Assembly: GCA_964535315.1 (NCBI GenBank)
Contig: CAZHTS010000052.1
Span: 1-35,131, forward strand
Direction of reading: 5' to 3'
Source of the DNA: CAZHTS01 sp964535315
GTDB lineage: Bacteria > Chloroflexota > Anaerolineae > Anaerolineales > Anaerolineaceae
DNA length: 35,131 nt
The notes under the pieces were generated by a model. The model saw only the letters and a program-made list of their open reading frames with translations, made no database searches and was not told the origin of the DNA. Positions 24,228-31,901 of this stretch are shown one piece after another; within the stretch, counting starts at the first letter, position 1; each line of letters begins with the position of its first letter. The translations under genes were made by a program, and so were the position numbers.

Positions 24228-25664
24228 ATGAAAATGTATATTGGTGGTAAACCAGTAGATGCTTACGACAAGACGGTCATTGCGATTGTCAACCCGGCCA
24301 CCGGCACGGTGATCGATAGCGTGCCGAACGCAGGGCCGCAGGATGTGGATCTGGCGGTACAGACGGCCAAAGCTGCCCAGAAGCAATGGGCGCGGATACC
24401 CGTTTACCGGCGGGCAGAGATTTTGCAAGCCTTCCTGGCGTTGGTGGAAGAAAACAAAGAAGATCTGGCGCAGACGCTTTCGGCCGAAACCGGCAAACCT
24501 GTTTGCGAGGCGCGGGCAGAGATTGGCAACATCCCGATTGGTTTTAGCGCTTTCATCGAGAAGGCCAAACACCTGTATGGCGACGTGATCCCCAATGGAA
24601 TCGAGGCCGGCCAGGACAAAAACGTTCTCTTCACCCGGCGTGAGCCGGTCGGGGTCGTGGCCTGCATCATCCCCTTTAATTTTCCGTGTGATCTGTTTGA
24701 CCAGAAGGTGGCGCCGACGCTGATGGCCGGGAACGCCGCTATTGTCAAACCGCCGCACCAGAATCCATTAACGTTGTGCAAGCTGACGCAATTGATGATT
24801 GAGGCCGGCGTTACGGATGGCGCCATTCAGATCCTTACCGGTGAAGGGCCGAAGGCCGGGGCGGCGCTCAGCGCACATCCTGACGTTCACGCCATTACCT
24901 TTACCGGTTCGACGGCGGTAGGTATTGAGACCGCAAAAGCAGCCGCCAACCATCTGGCGCACATCTCACTTGAATTGGGCGGCAACGATGCCTTCATCGT
25001 CCTGGCGGATGGCGATGTGGATCTGGCGATCGAGGAAATGATCTGGGGCCGGATGTACAACTGCGGTCAGGTATGTTGTGCCTCCAAGCGTTTCCTGGTG
25101 CACAATCAAATTAAGGATGAATTTACGCGTAAAGCCATTGCCCGTGTTCAGGAACTCAAGTTTGGGCGGCCGGACGAGGAGGGCACCCAGATTGCCTGTC
25201 TGGTGACTGAAGCCGCAGCAAAACGCGTCGAGCAGCAGGTCAATCATGTCGTGGCGCAGGGCGGCCGCATTGTGTTGGGCGGTAAGCGCAACGGCGCCTT
25301 CTACGAACCGACCATCATCGCCGACGTGCCCAAGACAGCCGACGTGGCCATCGACGAGGAGATTTTTGGCCCGGTGATCCCGATCGTCGGTTTTGACAGC
25401 GTTGATGAGGCAATCGAAATTGCCAATGCATCGAAGTATGGGTTGTGCGGTTGTGTCTTTACCGCCAATATGAAAACCGCTTTCAAGGTTGCAACGGCGT
25501 TGGAGTGCGGCGGGGTGGTCATTAATGGCGCCAGTTTCTTCCGCAGCTTTGAAATGCCCTTTGGCGGTTACAAGTATTCCGGGCTCGGCACCGAAGGGGT
25601 ACTTTCGACCTTTGACGAAGTTACCCGGCTCAAGACAGTGGTATTAAAGAATATCGTCGACTGA
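24228..25664 (+). CDS. NAD(P)-dependent aldehyde dehydrogenase
   Basis: This 478-residue ALDH-superfamily enzyme has all key residues: N151 in IPFNFP, GSTAVG (227-232) in the cofactor site, E249 in LELGGND, and catalytic C283 in GQVC. It oxidises an aldehyde to the acid. Length and overall pattern fit the lactaldehyde/succinate-semialdehyde dehydrogenase branch, but the substrate cannot be read. GGGAG precedes the ATG by nine bases. It shares an operon with the FIST gene and is closed by a strong terminator. Aldolases of the kind encoded at 31001 often release an aldehyde such as lactaldehyde or glycolaldehyde, a possible link; the two genes are not in one operon. Confidence 0.92.
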   Translation: MKMYIGGKPVDAYDKTVIAIVNPATGTVIDSVPNAGPQDVDLAVQTAKAAQKQWARIPVYRRAEILQAFLALVEENKEDLAQTLSAETGKPVCEARAEIGNIPIGFSAFIEKAKHLYGDVIPNGIEAGQDKNVLFTRREPVGVVACIIPFNFPCDLFDQKVAPTLMAGNAAIVKPPHQNPLTLCKLTQLMIEAGVTDGAIQILTGEGPKAGAALSAHPDVHAITFTGSTAVGIETAKAAANHLAHISLELGGNDAFIVLADGDVDLAIEEMIWGRMYNCGQVCCASKRFLVHNQIKDEFTRKAIARVQELKFGRPDEEGTQIACLVTEAAAKRVEQQVNHVVAQGGRIVLGGKRNGAFYEPTIIADVPKTADVAIDEEIFGPVIPIVGFDSVDEAIEIANASKYGLCGCVFTANMKTAFKVATALECGGVVINGASFFRSFEMPFGGYKYSGLGTEGVLSTFDEVTRLKTVVLKNIVD

Positions 25665-25681
25665 GCAGAGATGGGCGTAAA

Positions 25682-25719
25682 GAGAGACCCAGGGGCAACC
25701 CTGGGTCTCTCAAGTTTTT
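25682..25719 (+). terminator. Rho-independent terminator after the aldehyde dehydrogenase gene
   Basis: A perfect 13-base stem, GAGAGACCCAGGG (25682-25694) with its complement (25699-25711), has a GCAA tetraloop and is followed by AAGTTTTT. It lies between two convergent genes and may also slow minus-strand transcription. Confidence 0.92.
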
Positions 25720-25727
25720 GTTCTGGA

Positions 25728-26501
25728 TCACGGCACATACCCAAGCCGCTGCGAGATTTGCATGGCGGCTGAACGGATACGTTCCACCGTGGCGGGAATA
25801 CGTTCGGCGCTCAGGCTGGCCACCGGCCCACTGGCGCTGATTGCCGCGATCACTTCCCCGCGGTAATCAAAGATCGGGGCGCCGACACAACGATAACCGG
25901 CATCGTGTTCTTCATCGTCGATGGCCCAACCCTGGCTGCGCACCTGGCGAAGCTGGCGTCTCAATTCGCCCAGGCTGGTGATCGTCTTACCGGTAAAACG
26001 TTCGAACGGGCAGCGTGACATGACCGCTTCGAGGTCGGCGCTGGAAAGGCCGGAAAGCAAACACTTACCCAGTGAGGAACAATACGCCGGGACGCGAAAA
26101 CCGATCTGCGAATACAGGCGGATGTTGGGGAAGACGTCCAGTTTTTCGACATAGATCACTTCGTGGGCATCCAGAATGCCGAGGTGGGTGGTCAACCCAA
26201 GCTGGGTGGTCAATTCGCGCAGCAACGGGCGGGCTTCAGTCTGTAATTCCAGGCTGTTGATGTAGAAACTGGCCACTTCGATGTATTTGAGCCCCAACCG
26301 GTAGACGCCGGCTGTCGTCACCTGCTCGACATAGCCGCGTTCGGCCAGCGAGGCGGCGATGCGATGCGTGGTGGACTTACTCAGTCCAGTCCGCCTGGCC
26401 AGGGCGGTAATGCCCAGGCCCTCTCTTTCGGTAGCCAGTATTTCGAGAAGGTCGAGCGCCCGGCTGATTGATTGAATGCAGCCATCATCCTTGCTATCCA
26501 T
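25728..26501 (-). CDS. IclR-family transcriptional regulator
   Basis: This 257-residue protein has an N-terminal winged helix (SISRALDLLEILA ... LGITALARRTGLSKSTTHRIAASL, about 11-55, partial quotes) and a C-terminal IclR effector domain (HLGILDAHEVIYVEKLD, YCSSLGKCLLSG, DDEEHDAGYRCVGAPIFD). IclR proteins usually control small catabolic operons next to them. GAGG precedes the ATG at five bases. It is 27 bases downstream of the isochorismatase-family gene and probably cotranscribed with it, and it converges on the FIST-aldehyde dehydrogenase operon, whose promoter has two palindromic repeats that could be its targets. Confidence 0.9.
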   Translation of the reverse strand: MDSKDDGCIQSISRALDLLEILATEREGLGITALARRTGLSKSTTHRIAASLAERGYVEQVTTAGVYRLGLKYIEVASFYINSLELQTEARPLLRELTTQLGLTTHLGILDAHEVIYVEKLDVFPNIRLYSQIGFRVPAYCSSLGKCLLSGLSSADLEAVMSRCPFERFTGKTITSLGELRRQLRQVRSQGWAIDDEEHDAGYRCVGAPIFDYRGEVIAAISASGPVASLSAERIPATVERIRSAAMQISQRLGYVP

Positions 26502-26528
26502 ACGCGCCTCATTTCTGGTTCGGGGATG

Positions 26529-27032
26529 CTATCCGTTTTCCAGCAGCTTCTTCAACGCGCCGTAAGAAATCACCTCGTTGACACTCTCGACAAAGGGGAT
26601 GTTGGCGGGGGTGGCGCTGGCCAGCGAGCCGCGCAGCAGGATGGGCGTCAGGTCGACGTCCTGCGCCCCGCGGCAGGTGGAGAGCACGCAGTATTCGGCG
26701 CAAAAACCGGTGAGGATGAGGGTGTCCACCCCCAGTTTTTGCAGTTCGGCCGCCAGCGGGGTTTTGTTGAAGGCGTTGCCATAGGTCTTGTGGATGCGCA
26801 AATCGCCGGGCAGGATGTCCAGCTTCTCGGGCAGGTCGAAGCCCTCCTCGCCCGGTTTGACGTTTTCCTCTTCTTCGATGTGCTGCACCACGATCACCGG
26901 CAGATTTTTCTGGCGGAACAACGCCACGGCGGCGTTGATGTATTCGATGGCTTCGTTGAGCGACTGGGCCGTGACCGGGCTGTAGTCGAAAAACGCTTTC
27001 TGAACGTCGATAACCAACAAGGCGGGTTTCAT
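26529..27032 (-). CDS. Isochorismatase-family cysteine hydrolase
   Basis: This 167-residue protein has the catalytic triad of the family: D9 in LLVIDVQ, K82 in RIHKTYGNAF and C115 in GFCAEYCVLSTC. Members hydrolyse isochorismate, nicotinamide, ureidoacrylate or N-carbamoyl compounds; the small single-domain form here does not indicate which. The frame runs upstream to 27308 through a terminator and the WD40 gene; AGGAGA six bases before the ATG at 27032 gives the real start. It is followed by the IclR regulator. Upstream lie an inverted repeat (27064-27088) and a TACAAT -10 candidate (complement of 27107-27112) without a good -35. Confidence 0.87.
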   Translation of the reverse strand: MKPALLVIDVQKAFFDYSPVTAQSLNEAIEYINAAVALFRQKNLPVIVVQHIEEEENVKPGEEGFDLPEKLDILPGDLRIHKTYGNAFNKTPLAAELQKLGVDTLILTGFCAEYCVLSTCRGAQDVDLTPILLRGSLASATPANIPFVESVNEVISYGALKKLLENG

Positions 27033-27063
27033 GAGCGGTCTCCTGATGGGTTTATGGGTGTGT

Positions 27064-27088
27064 TTTGCGACGCCTTCTGCGCCGCAAA
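27064..27088. promoter_or_regulatory. Inverted repeat in the leader of the isochorismatase-IclR operon
   Basis: TTTGCG (27064-27069) pairs with CGCAAA (27083-27088), with a further CG/CG pair inside. It lies 32 bases upstream of the hydrolase start and downstream of the likely -10, where a repressor could bind. Its sequence is unlike the 22908 repeats. Confidence 0.4.
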
Positions 27089-27116
27089 GCGTACCAGAGC
27101 GTATATATTGTAGCAC

Positions 27117-27153
27117 AAAGAAAAACCCCTCAGGGCTTTGAAACCCTGAGGGG
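27117..27153 (-). terminator. Rho-independent terminator of the WD40 lipoprotein gene
   Basis: CCCCTCAGGG (27126-27135) pairs with CCCTGAGGGG (27144-27153); read on the minus strand the stem is followed by TTTTTCTTTG. It lies 15 bases after the WD40 stop. Confidence 0.92.
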
Positions 27154-27168
27154 CGGGTTGGGCCAGGA

Positions 27169-29238
27169 TTAGCGCCGTGCCTCGTACAGGCGGACGACCC
27201 CATCTTTGCCGCCCACCAGCAGCGTGCGCCCATCCGGGCTGAAGAACAACTCGGGTATCCCGTCGGCTGCACCGGTGAAGGAGGCCAACTGCACACCTTC
27301 TTCCACATCCCACAGGCTAACCGTGCCGCCGAATTCGCCCACCGCCAGCAGCTTGCTATCGGGGGAGAAGAGCACTTTCATCGGTTCACTGAGGAAGTCG
27401 GACATGCGTACCGGCAGGTTTTTGTAATCCTTGGTGTCGATCAGATAGACGATCGGGTTGTGCTGTTTGACGTTGCTGCGTACTTCAAAACCGCCTACGG
27501 CGATCAGCTTGCCATCCGGAGAGTAGCTCAGGTCGTTGACGTACTCGGCCGCCAGCGACGAAAGCTGCTTGCCGCTGACGAAGTCCCACAGGTAGACGCC
27601 GTAGTCGACGTTGTCCGACGCCAGCGCCGTGCCATCGGGCGACAGGTCGAAGGACGAGAAACCGGAATAGTCCTCGGCCATCTTGCCGTCTTCGACGTTC
27701 CAACTGTACATCTCGGCATAGGCCAGGGTGATGAGTTTCTGACCGTCGCGCGAGAAGAGCATCTGGCGAATGGGGCGGTGGTGCATGCTCTCGAAATTCA
27801 GCTCTTCTTTGCCGCTTTCGATATCCCAGACGATGATGCGGTTGGGACCCACAACCGCGGCCAGCAGTTTGCCGTCCGGCGACAGCGCCGGGGCGTAGAC
27901 CACGATTGGGTTTTTGCCTTTGGTCAGCTCGGGGGTGAAGACCTTGATCTCTTTTCCGCTGCGCGTTTCCAGCAGGCGGATCGACTTCCAGTCGGAAGAG
28001 GCCTGAGCGATCTGTTCGCCGTCGGTCGAGAGGGCGTTCAGCGGGCGGTAGTTCCACTCGGTGTAGAGGCTCGACCCGGTTTTGATTTCGGCGATCTGTT
28101 TGCGCCCGGTGATGTCCCACAGCACGAGTGTGCCGGCGTCGGAGGCACTGGCCAGCAGTTTGCCGTCCGGCGAGGCCTGCATCATGACGATTTTCTCGCT
28201 GTTGCCTTCAAACAGGCCCAACTCGTTGCCGGAGGTCATATCGCGCTCGGTGATGCCCCCCGACTCGGTTGCCAGCAGTAGTTTGCCCGTCAGGCTGAAG
28301 GCGGTGATCTTTTCGCCGATATCCAGCATGCTCACCCGCCGGCCGTCGCTGGTATCCCACAGGTAGAAGATGGTCTGGTCGGGCTGCATGTCCATCTCTT
28401 TGCCGACCCCACCGATGTACTTGCCATCCTGCGAGAAGTGCAAGTAGCTCAGGCTCCAGGGGAATTGCTTCATGCCGCGCAGGAATTTCTTGCTGGCCGT
28501 GTCCCACAGTTGGATCTGAGGGACGTAGTTGGTGTTGGCGCCAACGACCATCAGGCGGCTGCCGTCGGCGCTGAGCTCGATTTGCAACAGCGCCAGATCG
28601 AGCGAGGTTTTGAGGTTCTCGGCCAGGACCTTGCCGCTGGCGGTTTCCCACAGGAACACGTCTTTATTGTGGATGGTGTTGGCCAGCACCTGCCCGTTGG
28701 CCGAAACGGCCAGCAGATAGCTGTTCTTGCCGGCTTTGAGCGGTGTTTCCAGCGCCTTGCCGCTCTGTACGTCCCACAATTGCACGACGTGGGTGGGCGA
28801 GATGGTTGCCAGGCGCTGGTCGTCGATAAAGGTGACCAGTTCTTGCACCTGGTCCAGGTCGACCGACCACAACTGCTTGCCGGCAGCGTCGAACAGTTGC
28901 AGGCTGGTGGAGGTCAACAGCGCCAGTTTCTGGTTGTCGGGCGACCAGTTGAGATGTTTGATCGCGCCGGCGCCCCATTGGCCGGTCTTGCTCAGTTTGG
29001 CGGCCAGGTCGGCGTCGATCACCTCGGGCTGCGGGGTGGCGGTGGGGGTTGCCGTGGGTTCGGGGGTGTTGGTCGCGGTCGGCAACGGCGTCTCGGTGGC
29101 GCTGGGCTGCGCCTGAGGCGTAGCAGTGTCGGCGGCCTTGACGGCGGCCGGCTGGGTTTCACTCGCGGCAGGCCGCGAGCTGCATCCGCTCACCAGCAAT
29201 ACTGCGATGAGCAGCGCAAACAGGATACGGTGTTTCAT
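27169..29238 (-). CDS. WD40-repeat lipoprotein
   Basis: This 689-residue predicted lipoprotein has a signal peptide ending VLLVSGC (Cys19), a Thr/Pro/Ala-rich linker (about 25-75), and then about 13-14 WD40-type repeats with recurring SPDGKLLA and LWDI/LWDV elements. That is enough for one or two beta-propellers outside the membrane. No enzyme domain is present. WD40 propellers are protein-binding platforms, and such lipoproteins are frequent in Chloroflexota; the partner is unknown. AAAGGAAA lies before the ATG. It is a single-gene unit with its own terminator and a candidate promoter upstream. The DNA repeats weakly because of the WD units. Confidence 0.88.
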   Translation of the reverse strand: MKHRILFALLIAVLLVSGCSSRPAASETQPAAVKAADTATPQAQPSATETPLPTATNTPEPTATPTATPQPEVIDADLAAKLSKTGQWGAGAIKHLNWSPDNQKLALLTSTSLQLFDAAGKQLWSVDLDQVQELVTFIDDQRLATISPTHVVQLWDVQSGKALETPLKAGKNSYLLAVSANGQVLANTIHNKDVFLWETASGKVLAENLKTSLDLALLQIELSADGSRLMVVGANTNYVPQIQLWDTASKKFLRGMKQFPWSLSYLHFSQDGKYIGGVGKEMDMQPDQTIFYLWDTSDGRRVSMLDIGEKITAFSLTGKLLLATESGGITERDMTSGNELGLFEGNSEKIVMMQASPDGKLLASASDAGTLVLWDITGRKQIAEIKTGSSLYTEWNYRPLNALSTDGEQIAQASSDWKSIRLLETRSGKEIKVFTPELTKGKNPIVVYAPALSPDGKLLAAVVGPNRIIVWDIESGKEELNFESMHHRPIRQMLFSRDGQKLITLAYAEMYSWNVEDGKMAEDYSGFSSFDLSPDGTALASDNVDYGVYLWDFVSGKQLSSLAAEYVNDLSYSPDGKLIAVGGFEVRSNVKQHNPIVYLIDTKDYKNLPVRMSDFLSEPMKVLFSPDSKLLAVGEFGGTVSLWDVEEGVQLASFTGAADGIPELFFSPDGRTLLVGGKDGVVRLYEARR

Positions 29239-29267
29239 ACGATTTCCTTTCTAATTGTGATGTGCAG

Positions 29268-29296
29268 CGAATACGGGTTTCCCCCTCGTACGACAA
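29268..29296 (-). promoter_or_regulatory. Candidate promoter of the WD40 gene
   Basis: On the minus strand TTGTCG (complement of 29291-29296) and TATTCG (complement of 29268-29273) are 17 bases apart, 30 bases upstream of the ATG. Both boxes are imperfect. The rest of the gap 29239-29517 holds only the nested inverted repeat at 29447. Confidence 0.35.
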
Positions 29297-29446
29297 GATG
29301 AAGTTTTTCGGCCTCTAAAAGGAAACGCACAGAATAAAAACCAATAATAGTGCTACGAAACAGGATTGTATCACATCGCGCCGCCGCTGAGAAGCTCCCG
29401 GCGCACCTGGATAAAAACTTTCATATATCCTCCCCAAACGAAGCCC

Positions 29447-29486
29447 GTCTATCCTGCCCCTGTTTTTACAGGTATGCAGGATAGAC
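29447..29486. terminator. Nested perfect inverted repeat after the aminotransferase gene
   Basis: GTCTATCCTG (29447-29456) pairs with CAGGATAGAC (29477-29486), and inside it CCTGT (29459-29463) pairs with ACAGG (29468-29472) around a TTTT/AAAA loop. It lies about 30 bases after the aminotransferase stop on the minus strand. No T-run follows on either strand, so termination is likely but not certain. Confidence 0.5.
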
Positions 29487-29517
29487 AGGTCGCAGCGCCA
29501 CGCGGGGCGAATGTCGC

Positions 29518-30960
29518 TTATACGTTGCCCAGAACGGCGTCGAAACGGCCCAGGGCGTCGTCGATGACCGCGTCGCTGTCGGCCATGCTGGTGTACATGC
29601 GGCTGCCGGCCAGGGTGATGATGCCCTGTGACATGTAGGCCGCGCCCATTTCTTCGAGCATGTGCTTGCGCGGTTTCATCTCGCGGGTGAATTTGATCAG
29701 GTTCTTGAAATCCAGCAGCATGACGCCCGAGGTCTCCAGATGGACGATGGATCCCTGGTGGTAGGTGACAAATGGCAGCTTGCGGCGGTCGATGATCTCT
29801 TGCAGCCCCTTGCACAGCCGTTCGCCCGCCCGGGCCGCCTTTTCGACCGCCTGAGTGCGTTCGATCTCCGTCAGGGCGCAGTACCCGGCCAGACAGCTCA
29901 GCGGGTTGGCCGAGAGGGTGCCGCCCACGTAGGCGCGTTCGCCTGTGCCACCGATGCCGGCCGAGAGGTGCATCATCACCTCGCGCCGCCCGCCCAACGC
30001 TCCGGCCATCGGATAGCCGCCGGTGATGCATTTGCCAAACACGGTCAGATCGGGTTTGACGCCGTAATACGCCTGGGCGCCGCCCAACCCCAGGCGGAAA
30101 CCGGTCACGACTTCGTCGAAGATTAGCAGTGCGCCGAATTCGTCGCACAGCTCGCGCACTTTCTGGTTGAAATCGGGGTAGACCGGGCGCGTGCCGCTTT
30201 CTGGCCCGAGCGGTTCCAGAATGACGGCGGCCGTGCCGCCGCGCAGGCGGTTCAGGCGCAGGATGCGGCGCAGCTGGTTGAGATCGTTGGGATAGAATTC
30301 CTGGGTGTGGCGGCTGGCTTCGGCCGGGATGCCGGCTGCCTCATAGCGCCCGGTGCCGGGGATGTGCAGGCCGTAGACCATCGGGTCGCTCCAACCGTGG
30401 TAGGCGCCGCCGACCTTGATGATCTTCTTTTTGCCGGTGTGGGCGCGGGCGGCGCGCACCGCCGCCATGACGCCTTCTGTGCCCGAGCCAAACATGCGCA
30501 GCATCTCAATCGAAGGCATCAGCCGGTTGACCAGCTGCGCCAGCTTGAGTTCGTATTCGTGGAACAACCCGGTTACCGGGCCGCATTGTTGCAGCAGGGC
30601 AATGACCTGCTCGCGCAGCGGCTGATAGTTGCTGCCCAACAGGGTCGGCCCACCGGCCTGCAGGAAATCGATGTACTGGTTGCCGTCCACGTCCCACAGG
30701 TACGCCCCGTCGGCCTTTTCGATGGCCATCGGGAAGGGGTAATTGAAGGCCAGGTTGTGCTGCACCCCGCCCGGAATGTATTGCTTGGCGGCGTCGGTCA
30801 ATTCTTTCGAACGCGCACAGCGGCGTTCAAAGTAATCCAGGTAATCCTTCATGACCTCGCGGCGCACCGGGCGAACGGGTTGTTTGATCAGCTCGTTGAG
30901 ACGATCGTAGATGACGGCAGTTTCCGGCCATTGCGAGATGGTTGGGTTGCTTTCAGGCAT
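29518..30960 (-). CDS. Class III (glutamate-1-semialdehyde aminomutase-like) PLP aminotransferase
   Basis: This 480-residue PLP enzyme has phosphate-binding GSGTEG (158-163), GAYHGW (185-190), D282 in LIFDEVVTGFR for the pyridine nitrogen, and Schiff-base lysine K310 in FGKCITGGYPMAG. The pattern is that of the HemL-like branch. However, it is longer than HemL (about 430), has an N-terminal extension of about 45 residues, and no haem genes are nearby. An amino-transfer role on a small amino acid, amine or keto compound made by the neighbouring aldolase is plausible. GGAGG eight bases before the ATG at 30960 sets the start rather than 31050. It follows the class II aldolase by 40 bases in the same operon. 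Confidence 0.88.
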   Translation of the reverse strand: MPESNPTISQWPETAVIYDRLNELIKQPVRPVRREVMKDYLDYFERRCARSKELTDAAKQYIPGGVQHNLAFNYPFPMAIEKADGAYLWDVDGNQYIDFLQAGGPTLLGSNYQPLREQVIALLQQCGPVTGLFHEYELKLAQLVNRLMPSIEMLRMFGSGTEGVMAAVRAARAHTGKKKIIKVGGAYHGWSDPMVYGLHIPGTGRYEAAGIPAEASRHTQEFYPNDLNQLRRILRLNRLRGGTAAVILEPLGPESGTRPVYPDFNQKVRELCDEFGALLIFDEVVTGFRLGLGGAQAYYGVKPDLTVFGKCITGGYPMAGALGGRREVMMHLSAGIGGTGERAYVGGTLSANPLSCLAGYCALTEIERTQAVEKAARAGERLCKGLQEIIDRRKLPFVTYHQGSIVHLETSGVMLLDFKNLIKFTREMKPRKHMLEEMGAAYMSQGIITLAGSRMYTSMADSDAVIDDALGRFDAVLGNV

Positions 30961-31000
30961 GATTTTTTCCTCCGTAGATAAACACCCGGCCGGCCCCGCC

Positions 31001-31672
31001 TCAGCGGTTTTGTGCGGCCGCTTTTTCCTGATCTTTGCGCAGGCGGGCAAAGGCCACCTCGCGTACCACGAGCGGGATGGTGGACGTCTTTTCAGCGCTG
31101 CACAGCGCCAGCAGGTAGGTCAGGGCGCACTTTTCCAGCAGTTCGACGTTGAAAATCGTTCGCTCGGCATCGCCTCCCAGGCAGATGGCGCCGTGGTTTT
31201 GTAAGATGTAAGCGTTACACTGGTTGCCCAACCGGGAAGTGAGGTTGCGCTTTAGAAAGCCGCTGCCCGAGGGGGCGTAAGATACGACTTCGACTGAGCG
31301 CCCCAGAAAGCGCGCCTGCTCATCGTACAGGGCCGGAATGGGCTTGTTGATCAGTGCAAAGGTGCTGGCGTAAATCTGGTGGGTGTGGATGATGACGTTG
31401 GCGTCCGGGCGCCGGTCGTAAATGGCAGCGTGCATGCTGCTTTCGATCGACGGCTTTCTTTCGCCGGCGATGACCTGGAGTTTCAGGTCGAGCACGCAAA
31501 CATCTTCCGGCTGCATCTTCAGATAGTCGTAATTGGACGGGGTGACGGCAAAAGCTTTTTGACCGGCAACCCGCACCGACACGTTGCCCCCCGTGCCCAT
31601 TAAAAACTCTTTGGCTACCAGGCGCTGGCAAATCTCGACCACCTGCCGCCTTGCTTCGTCGTATGAATCCAT
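31001..31672 (-). CDS. Class II aldolase/adducin-family protein (FucA/AraD-like)
   Basis: This 223-residue protein has the family's zinc site and catalytic residues: GTGGNVSVR (26-34), E77 in KPSIESSMH, H96 and H98 in IIHTHQ, and H160 in LQNHGAI. Known members cleave fuculose 1-phosphate or rhamnulose 1-phosphate, epimerise ribulose 5-phosphate, or act on other hydroxy-keto acids. It is the first gene of an operon with a class III aminotransferase. GAGGT precedes the ATG. It may supply aldehyde to the dehydrogenase at 24228, and in principle it could act with the fucose-isomerase-like protein; both links are inference. Confidence 0.87.
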   Translation of the reverse strand: MDSYDEARRQVVEICQRLVAKEFLMGTGGNVSVRVAGQKAFAVTPSNYDYLKMQPEDVCVLDLKLQVIAGERKPSIESSMHAAIYDRRPDANVIIHTHQIYASTFALINKPIPALYDEQARFLGRSVEVVSYAPSGSGFLKRNLTSRLGNQCNAYILQNHGAICLGGDAERTIFNVELLEKCALTYLLALCSAEKTSTIPLVVREVAFARLRKDQEKAAAQNR

Positions 31673-31708
31673 GCTGCACCTCAGACCCTGATCCGTTTTT
31701 ATATTCCC

Positions 31709-31737
31709 ACTATACCGGAACGGGCGCCGGTCGTCAT
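31709..31737 (-). promoter_or_regulatory. Candidate promoter of the aldolase-aminotransferase operon
   Basis: Read on the minus strand, ATGACG (complement of 31732-31737) and TATAGT (complement of 31709-31714) are 17 bases apart, about 37 bases before the aldolase ATG. The -10 is good, the -35 weak. Confidence 0.4.
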
Positions 31738-31822
31738 CCTACTTAAGATTGATGCGCGATGATCTATTGCAGCGCTGCAACGACCGTTCTTGTTGGCCGG
31801 CTCAAGGGCTTAATGCGAAAGC

Positions 31823-31857
31823 AAGCCCTCGCAGGTCTTTCCGGCCTGCGAGGGCTT
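31823..31857 (-). terminator. Hairpin terminator of the TetR-MFS-LLM minus-strand run
   Basis: A perfect 13-base stem, AAGCCCTCGCAGG (31823-31835) and its complement (31845-31857), has a nine-base loop. It lies 45 bases after the LLM oxidoreductase stop. The T-run after it is poor (GCTTTCGC), so strength is uncertain. Confidence 0.6.
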
Positions 31858-31901
31858 ATCTGGCTGCTTTCCGCCTGTGTACGTTCAGACCTGAGCTGAC
31901 A

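Noticed and set aside
27033..27308. N-terminal extension of the isochorismatase-family gene
   Set aside because: It would translate through a strong terminator and the end of the WD40 gene; the family starts at MKPALLVIDVQ.
31709..31731. A CCGGAACGGGCG stretch near the aldolase promoter, similar to the half-site of the 22908 repeats
   Set aside because: Only one half-site matches and no palindrome forms; such short GC-rich matches are expected by chance here.
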